Assembly (NCBI GenBank): GCA_022578965.1
Contig: MU400584.1
Location: 1-64,000 of the forward strand
Origin: Xylaria sp. FL1777
Lineage: Eukaryota; Ascomycota; Sordariomycetes; Xylariales; Xylariaceae
DNA: 64,000 bases
Reading direction: 5' to 3'
Within the stretch, counting starts at the first letter, position 1. Every line of letters begins with the position of its first letter. The notes under the pieces are model-generated. The model was not told where the DNA came from, made no database searches, and saw nothing but the letters and a program-made list of their open reading frames with translations. Below, piece after piece: positions 56,978-64,000 of the stretch. The position numbers and the translations under genes were made by a program.

Positions 56978-59900
56978 GTTCGAACTATAGGCCTCCTTGA
57001 CATGACCGACAGACTGCCTTGTAGAGATGTTGAAATGAAGAAGACTTGATGGATATAAAGATGTTTTCAGCTTCACTAATACTATCGATGATATATAATC
57101 AACCCGCATTCTAGAGCATTTGTTTGCCCGGCTAAATCAATATTGTAACGTTCGATCCAATACTGTAACCGTACTGCCTAAGCTGGACCCATTGCACTGC
57201 ATAAACACGAAAAGCCATCGATCCAGACCGTGGTGGGCTTATTGGAATCAATTACCTTGACTAATACGGAGTCTGGGGGCTTATGCGACTTCAATTAGAC
57301 TTCCGGTTCCGGACTGAATGCTGCTCTTATATTGACCGCTTCCTTCATGAAGTGCAAAATTATTCCTAAGAAAGCAAAACCTCTTAACTTTTTCCAGGAG
57401 GGGGTTATTTCGCCACTAGATAAAAACATGGTCCTCATGTTGTGCACCCCTATAGAATAAGGGCTTTCCGGAGATACGGTCAAATCTAAATAATCAGATT
57501 GTATCGGTACATGCATTTACTATTGATTAATTGTAACAGTGGAAAATCTTATGGCAAGATCACACCCAAGAAACCCTAAAGTCTTAGCTAGGTACCTGAG
57601 CTAGATAGGAGTATGTAGGACTAAAAATGAGACATTGGCTTGAGAAGAAACTGCGAGAAAGTCAACCCCAGCTTTTAAGTTCTTCCGGCTATCCTAAACA
57701 TGTGAGAGTATCCATCGCCACAAGTACTCGAAGAACCTTTCTTGAAACTTAAGACGAATTTTGTCAGATGGTTGAGAGAACTACTGGCCGGGTCCTTTTT
57801 ATCGTCCCTTGCCTTAGGTACCTTTTCATCCGAGCTCACTTACAAACTCATAGATGTATTTCTGCAAGACCACATGCTCAGTCCCAGATGCTCTCAAAGC
57901 TCACCAGGTTAGGCAATATCTCCGTTACCTTCAGATATAGAGTTGCAAAAGGACTGTGTTTGTTCTCTTACCAGGATATTCGTCGTCCTCTACCAGCGTT
58001 ACTATTGGATTCGAGGTACCGACTAGCGTCTTAGTCATCAATACTGATACTTCGTCGAGGTCGTGGTATCGTGAATAGGGGTACTTTAGTTTTTGTTTGT
58101 TCGTTAATGAGCTCACCCTTAACCTCACAACTCTTCCCTGTATTTAGAGCATCAATTATATTGACACTCCCCACGTATCCTATCCGCAAGCCTGTTCTGT
58201 TCATGGGGAGGTTCCTCCGTAACGAAAGAAGAAGCTTTGAGCAAACTCCTTTCAGCTAAGTAATCTTCCTGGGATATACTTTAAATCCAATCCGAATCGA
58301 CATGGATCAACTTATCACCACCTATTAACTAGCTACGCTTATCCGAGATGGTCCAAATGTTAAACTGAAAAACGAACCTTGCCTAACACAATGGTTTCGG
58401 ACCCCAGACTCGGGTGATACATACTACCAACATCATTCTGTCAGCAAGTCACACAAAGTCCGCTTCACTTTACTTCATGGCAACCCAACCTACCAACCAG
58501 TAAGGGTACACAGGATCCTCCAGCCTTGGAATACAAGGCAATGGAGTCTGTGTAAAGGAGGGCGACTCCTTATTCGCGTCTACCTGGCGATAACAACCCG
58601 AGGATGGTAACACCACCACCACCACTACCACTCACATGACGGTCTATATTACGCCTTGCCCCCAATCCTAGCTACACTTCGCCTAGACAGTGCCACCCGT
58701 CGACTACCAACCCAAGATCCAAGTTCCTGAGTGCCCTCGGCCTCCTCACCTTAGCAAATACTGAAGAGAGAGAGAGAGCAGAGCAAACTCGTGTTTCTCC
58801 CTCTTCAACACTAGTGGATCGCGCCAAACACTAAATCGATTCTCGTATACTCCGTTCGTCTGTTCGTCTGTTCTAAGGAAACCTAAAACCAGGAGAGACG
58901 GGGTCAATGCTCAAGGTCGTCGTAAACCCATCCTTTGAACTAACCCCCCCCTCTTCCTCTTCCTCCCTTCTCCATTATACATATCATATCACACACATAC
59001 ACACACGACATATATAGATTGTCATAAAACGACAGATGTCCGAAGGCGAGTGGCTGCTCGCTTCCCTTCTCACGAAGTAAGGTTGCTGAGATTCAGCTGG
59101 CCCGGTCGACGATGATATCGTGTCAAAGATAACGACGAAGACGAAGACGACAACGACAACGACAACGACGACGACAGTCGATACATCGACAAATCGAGCC
59201 CGCAACCCATCCACGTGCTCGACGAAACCACATCCACCGCCCACGCGGCCCAACTCTAAAGCGGAAGAAGGCTAATGAACGCTACTGTGCCCAGTTGGCA
59301 ATCTCAACCTGCTTGCCTAGGTACTTTAGTCATATATCATACATACATGCGTCCCAACGCCCTTACTTCCCAGCCTACTTAGCGCGCCCGATTCTCGTCT
59401 CCCCTTTCCTCTCCTCTCCTCTCCTCCCTTTCGGATCCCTCCCTCACCCCTTCTACAGCACCAAACGTCCCTGATCTAAACTCGGGTAAATAACAACAAA
59501 CGAACGCCATCATCTGAAAAATCCCTCACGCCAGCCAGACTCCAATAAAACGCAATCTCCTCCTCCCCTATTCAGTTCCTTACCTTACCTACCTACTTAC
59601 TTACCTATCGAGCTATGCGTACCTGTCCTCCATATACGCGGCCTGTACGAACTACTACACTACCCAACCAGACCGTTCTACAAGAAAGAGCCTAATGCTG
59701 ACAAAGCAAGCATGCCCTGACTAACGCCCAGAGCTCTGCCTAAGCAAGTACTTTATACTTACAGTAGCTCAGTCTCCATCCAAAGCGGTCACCCACCAAT
59801 CAAATCCCCGCCTTTTTCGATGGGGTTACTTACCCTAGAAATCCCCCCCAACTTTCTTCCTTCTGGGCGTGGCCTCGTCCATCTGATCCGTATGTACGCA

Positions 59901-60819
59901 TATCTTACCTGCCTAGCTAACCCAAAGTGTCTTCACTACCCATCCACATCCATCCATCAATTTTTGTAATTCAAGATATGCCGGGTTTCGGCCATGCATC
60001 TTTCCTCGTAATACACACATATCACAGTTTTGAAAAGGGAAAGCGAAGATAGTGGATCAATCACATCACAACAAAATGTTCAGGCCCGAGTGGTGACTTG
60101 AGATTTCTTCGATTCTTTCTCATTGGGGGCTGCTGGTCCCCTTCGTTTCTGGCTGCAATCCCGGCTTGGTTATAGCTAACGAGCCAGGTAGTGGCCCCCA
60201 ACCAAAAACGCTTTTCTGTTACGCTCCTACCTATGCATTTCAATACATACAAGTCATCGTAAGGTCCTTTTTACCCGAGGCATATGTGCCGCCTTTTTAG
60301 TAGTACATATACGGCCGTTCTGGCGGCTTTTGGCAGCACCCTGCTGTTCCTTCGTCCGATGCCACCTCTTTCTTGCTTGGAAACGTGTGGAAGTGCGGTG
60401 GAAATGCCTGGTTGTCGCCATCCGGCACGGCGAGCCTCGATTGGACATTCGTGGGCTTCCGACCCACAAATCGCGCCGAAGAGCACTCAGCAAGATCGGA
60501 TCGCTCGCATTGGATTGTGCAAGCTGACTGAAAGAGCTATTACGTCGTCTGGTGAATAATCTTAGGACCTCAATGATCATGACCCCTTCCAATTATACGC
60601 CATATTTGAAGCCATCACCCTCCCAACGCCGTACGTGAAAATAACCTTGAACCGTCATCATGGCTGCCCCAGCCACGTTGGAAACAACTCGATTCCCTAA
60701 CTCCGGAAGGACACATTCAAAGATCGCCCGGAAACATGGCCTGGCTATGCACACCTGACAGCGCCTCAATCTTTATACTACAAAGAAATCTGGGATGAAG
60801 TTGACGACCAAGTATCTGT
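56978..60819. other. Long gene-poor region (about 3.8 kb)
   Basis: No convincing coding sequence on either strand. Low-complexity features: a GAGAGAGAGAGAGC tract near 58766, CT-rich stretches at 58945-58975 and 59397-59440, a (GACAAC)/(GACGAC) microsatellite at 59131-59176 and TTACCTACCTACTTAC repeats near 59580-59605. The pyrimidine-rich character of 58700-59600 resembles fungal promoters or leaders, so an unrecognised non-coding transcript or small gene is possible. Confidence 0.4.
59131..59176. repeat. GAC/AAC trinucleotide-type microsatellite
   Basis: A run of GACGAAGACGAAGACGACAA followed by CGACAACGACAACGACGAC in otherwise gene-free DNA. A minus-strand frame across it yields only poly-Val and is not a gene. 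Confidence 0.85.
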
Positions 60820-63630
60820 TCAGGGATCGACACTCTTCTCAATAACTGGAGACTCAGACATAACAGTGTCTGTGCTGATTGGCGATTTAGCTTCTTCAAC
60901 AATTGTAGTAGGTGGTTTTAAGGAAGCTGACGATTTCGCAGCGGCGGCTTTATTCGTCCGACTCTTAGTGTACTCGCTCAAGCTTAGCTTCTTTTTCACG
61001 GGACTCGGCTGCACAGCCACGCCATTCACGGGCTGAGGCACAAATGGGTTATGAAGGTTATTCGAGAATGGCGATTGGGCCATACTCCCATTAGCAGACA
61101 CTGGCGTTATTGTCGAACTCACTAGCGACGAGCTATTGAATGCGGGAACTGGGGGCAACTGAACTCGAAGTTCCGGCGACTTCACTTTGGCAGCTTTTGA
61201 AGGTGTCGATCCGTTGACGAGTGCGGTTTTACCGCTGGACGGTGAAACCATTGGGGCATCATTCATAGGTGTGTCCTCGGATACCGCCGTGGCTGTCGAC
61301 TCACGCCGCGCTGGTGTGGTATTGATCGCCTCAGGAGTTGGGATCGTGGTTGTGGTGCCTGTTTGTTCCCTTGTAGGGGAGTCCAAGTCCATCTTGACCA
61401 AAGCTGATGCTACCGAGGTCGGAGACGGCGCTATACTTGTGCGACGCGAATTGTCTTCAGCTCGAAGCCGGTGCCTACTTTCTAGTAACCGCTTGGATAA
61501 TGAAACAACCCGTCTCTTTGTTTTTTGGGGCGTCCGATCATCACTGAACCACGCCCCATCCACTGGGTCCGTCTGCACAGCTGCGTCGCGATATTCTGGA
61601 CGAGGAGTTTGTGATGTATTTCGCGGTGGAAGCGACACTGAATTACGTTTGTCCGGCTGCTTAAGTGGATTCATGGATGTTGGTGACACTGCGCTGATGG
61701 GCGAGTCGCCAACGCTGCCAGAGGTCCCAGCATCTACATACCGAACTTCAGTTACACCATTAGTCATCACCGTATTCGTCGACGCGCTCTTTGACTTAGT
61801 TTTCGTTGTGGTGCCCGAAGTCCCGCTACTGGCTCCGTCAGAGGTTCGCTTTTTCTTCCTCGGTGGTTGCTGTTGCTCCATACGGCGAAACGAATCTTCA
61901 ACCATCTGAACCTTGCGTTTGTCCCGATCCGTTAATTCGGTCAATACACCCAGTGTATCAAACGAGCCTTGACGTGGTGCGGGTGTCATATCACGACTCG
62001 GCGGTTTGCTCCTTGAAGATGCAGAATCGTTGTCTACGCCATCCTCAGCCCGGCCCTCACTCGCTGCGCGACTATTTGTCGCCTGACCCGTGCTGGTTGG
62101 TGAGACGTTGCCGGTTTTGGATTTACGAGCCTTCTTCTGCTTGGATCCCTTTTCCTTGCCCTGCGCTCGTGCAATGTAAGTTCTGTGAAATCGAGCGAAC
62201 GCGCATTCGGGTCCTAGGTCACAAGCACACCCACCATACTCAGAGAGTATAGTGTGTACCCACGCAGCAATGCTCTGGTAGGTCTCGGTCTCTTTCTCGT
62301 TGAACTCGGGTTGTTTGTCTACGTCGTCGCTAAGGCCCAACAGTTGTAGCCATCGCCTTGCAACGTCTTTTTGTAGGTTGAACTCCCATGGGATCGTTAT
62401 TTGCTCATTAGCTTTGATGGGTCGATCGCTTACAAGCCAAAAATGATACTCAGAACCCTCTGAGAGATATGTGTCTAGGGTAGCATTTGGCTTACAACTT
62501 CGGCGCACATACCGAGCTTGGGAACCTTCTTTTCGTGTGTCAATATACAATGGGAGCATTGGGTGAAAAAAGACGAATGGCAGCGGAGAAGAGAGGTCTT
62601 GCCATCGGTTACTCGGGTCTTGGCAATAGTCCTTCTGAATGCCAATTTGACCATTAAGCTCGACAAGAAGGACATTCTTATCAACTGCCTGAGGGGAAGC
62701 TAAATACTGCCAATGAGCGATGGTATCAGAACCCACTGGTAGCTTCTTTGAGCGAACTTGAGGTGAAGCCTTGACCGAGTCGATATTGGGCGGAAGAGAT
62801 TGGAAAACATCTCCATAATCCCACCCGGTCTCTTGTCTTAACTTTTCGCTGTCTCGCAACCATAACGAAAGGAGGTTAGATATTATCAAGCTCGCAAACG
62901 AATTTGTCTGGACGATTGCGACGTCTCGATCCTCCTTGTATAGATCCATAAATCCACTTGAGTAATTATGTATCTCAAATTCATGAGGAAGATCTGAAGG
63001 TGTAGTCGCTGGACTAGGAGGGTGACCGTGTGGGTTTGTTGTCTTTTGGCCGTATGAAGGGCTACGTTTGGCAGCCTGTGAGCTAACAGACTGACTAGGA
63101 CGATGTGAACTCTTAGATTTCTTGTGCTGGTGCGTGTGGATGGGATCGTGGGCTTGTTTGGGGTTGATTTCGGGGCCACTGTGGCTATTCAACCCTAAAT
63201 CCGTGGGTCTGGCCTTCTTCTTCTGGCCCTTGGGTGGAGGTCGTTTGGCCGTCTTTCGTTCCGAGACGTCGGAGCGAGTCCCATTGGACTGCCGCAAAAT
63301 CTGACGTTCGTTGGCTCGCAGTCGATCCAATATTCGCGGGTTACATTCCACGCAGGAATGATTGAAGTCGTCTCGGTGAACCTCGACCATGTTATAGGGG
63401 TAGTAGCATTCGATATGCTGCCATGTATCACAGAGTTCGCAGTATATCGTATTCCCGTCATCGTCAGTGAAGTCGCAGATACACTTGATCGTATATGGCT
63501 CTTCTTCTGCCGGCGCCAGAGTCTTGTTGGGCACATGGTTGGATAGGGTGGGTGCGGACTGGGGACTGAGGACGGCGGTCTGACTCGGAGTCGATGATTG
63601 CGTGAGGAGGGAAGGGGGCTTTTCTGTCAT
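60820..63630 (-). CDS. SET3: PHD-finger and SET-domain protein Set3 (SET3 histone deacetylase complex scaffold)
   Basis: A single exon of 936 residues starting MTEKPPSLLTQSSTPSQTAV. A C4HC3 PHD finger lies at about residues 50-98 (KCICDFTDDDGNTIYCELC, TWQHIECYY, HSCVEC). The SET domain is at about residues 300-420 with YVRRSCKPNATLDTYL and ANEQITIPWEFN. A Cys cluster (GGCACDLGPECAFARFHR) follows. The remaining C-terminal half is Ser/Pro/Thr-rich and disordered. In yeast Set3 the PHD finger reads H3K4 dimethylation, the SET domain lacks proven methyltransferase activity, and the protein scaffolds Hos2/Hst1 deacetylases. The same role is inferred here. Confidence 0.92.
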   Translation of the reverse strand: MTEKPPSLLTQSSTPSQTAVLSPQSAPTLSNHVPNKTLAPAEEEPYTIKCICDFTDDDGNTIYCELCDTWQHIECYYPYNMVEVHRDDFNHSCVECNPRILDRLRANERQILRQSNGTRSDVSERKTAKRPPPKGQKKKARPTDLGLNSHSGPEINPKQAHDPIHTHQHKKSKSSHRPSQSVSSQAAKRSPSYGQKTTNPHGHPPSPATTPSDLPHEFEIHNYSSGFMDLYKEDRDVAIVQTNSFASLIISNLLSLWLRDSEKLRQETGWDYGDVFQSLPPNIDSVKASPQVRSKKLPVGSDTIAHWQYLASPQAVDKNVLLVELNGQIGIQKDYCQDPSNRWQDLSSPLPFVFFHPMLPLYIDTRKEGSQARYVRRSCKPNATLDTYLSEGSEYHFWLVSDRPIKANEQITIPWEFNLQKDVARRWLQLLGLSDDVDKQPEFNEKETETYQSIAAWVHTILSEYGGCACDLGPECAFARFHRTYIARAQGKEKGSKQKKARKSKTGNVSPTSTGQATNSRAASEGRAEDGVDNDSASSRSKPPSRDMTPAPRQGSFDTLGVLTELTDRDKRKVQMVEDSFRRMEQQQPPRKKKRTSDGASSGTSGTTTKTKSKSASTNTVMTNGVTEVRYVDAGTSGSVGDSPISAVSPTSMNPLKQPDKRNSVSLPPRNTSQTPRPEYRDAAVQTDPVDGAWFSDDRTPQKTKRRVVSLSKRLLESRHRLRAEDNSRRTSIAPSPTSVASALVKMDLDSPTREQTGTTTTIPTPEAINTTPARRESTATAVSEDTPMNDAPMVSPSSGKTALVNGSTPSKAAKVKSPELRVQLPPVPAFNSSSLVSSTITPVSANGSMAQSPFSNNLHNPFVPQPVNGVAVQPSPVKKKLSLSEYTKSRTNKAAAAKSSASLKPPTTIVEEAKSPISTDTVMSESPVIEKSVDP

Positions 63631-64000
63631 AATCTAACACACACCTCACGAAGTGAGATGTTGGAGTGGTGGTAGTGAGGAATTCTATCTTGAAGCGACG
63701 GGTGACATGACGACGAACGGTGTCTCGACGCGCCGACAATGTGGTCCTCGAGTGTCGTCTTGTAACGAAACGATTCGTATAGCGTTCATGCGTCGAGCGT
63801 CGCTGAGGTCGCAATTGCCGAGAGAGTGGTAGAGAGGCGAGGAATGGTCGACACAATACAAGACTCGGTGTGGCGGTAACGGCGGCGGTGGTGGTCGACA
63901 CAAAGAACACGACAGCAACAAAAGAGATTCGAGGGTTGCAGACACGAGGCACTATAATAGATTCGCCAAACGAAACGTTTTGCTAAGGAGAGACAAAACC
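63631..64000. promoter_or_regulatory. Upstream region of SET3
   Basis: 370 bp to the window edge with open minus-strand frames that are not protein-like. Presumed promoter and 5' leader of SET3. Confidence 0.4.

Overview
The window is nuclear DNA from a filamentous ascomycete (Pezizomycotina, most likely Sordariomycetes). Most genes are interrupted by short introns (about 50-120 nt) with GTRNGY-type donors and YAG acceptors. HET-domain and NACHT/STAND genes are present. The left edge is an extremely AT-rich block of the kind left by repeat-induced point mutation (RIP), and short palindromic TACCTAGGTA-type low-complexity repeats litter the intergenic spaces. There is no operon structure; genes lie on both strands. 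Coordinates of spliced genes are given as whole spans, with the exon joins in the evidence text; all joins were read by eye and checked for phase.

Layout. 1-1.3 kb: AT-rich, gene-free block. 1.7-24.9 kb is a conserved housekeeping region: U2 snRNP A' (LEA1), a histone-fold Pol epsilon subunit (Dpb3-like), a CLC chloride channel, a TMEM42-like transporter, TFIIA gamma (TOA2), an LSH/DDM1-type SNF2 remodeller (MUS-30-like), an unknown membrane protein, GINS subunit PSF2, a xylose-reductase-like aldo-keto reductase, a HET-domain protein, a mariner-type MITE and nucleoporin SEH1. 25-46 kb is an accessory region: a NACHT/STAND NLR with a HeLo/SesA-like N-terminus, a GH75 chitosanase, an MFS transporter, several MITE-like and LTR-like repeats, a decayed CmcJ/AsaB-like oxidoreductase relic, an amidase with a single-base frameshift, a second HET protein, a medium-chain reductase and a foldback element. 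46-64 kb is mixed: an unknown multi-pass membrane protein, a divergent squalene epoxidase next to ALG7, an unknown protein with VINPQ minisatellite-encoded repeats, two hypotheticals (one a secreted protein with an apparent frameshift), nearly 4 kb of gene-poor sequence and the PHD/SET protein SET3.

How the genes fit together. Several genes serve basic nuclear functions: splicing (LEA1), transcription initiation (TOA2), replication (PSF2, Dpb3-like), chromatin (MUS-30-like, SET3) and nuclear pore (SEH1). They are not a pathway, only neighbours. The accessory middle pairs NLR and HET genes, typical actors of fungal allorecognition, with transposon debris and decaying metabolic genes. No fully new system could be demonstrated. 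The strongest leads are the NLR/HET region, the TA-flanked MITEs, the VINPQ-repeat protein and the divergent ERG1 paralogue.
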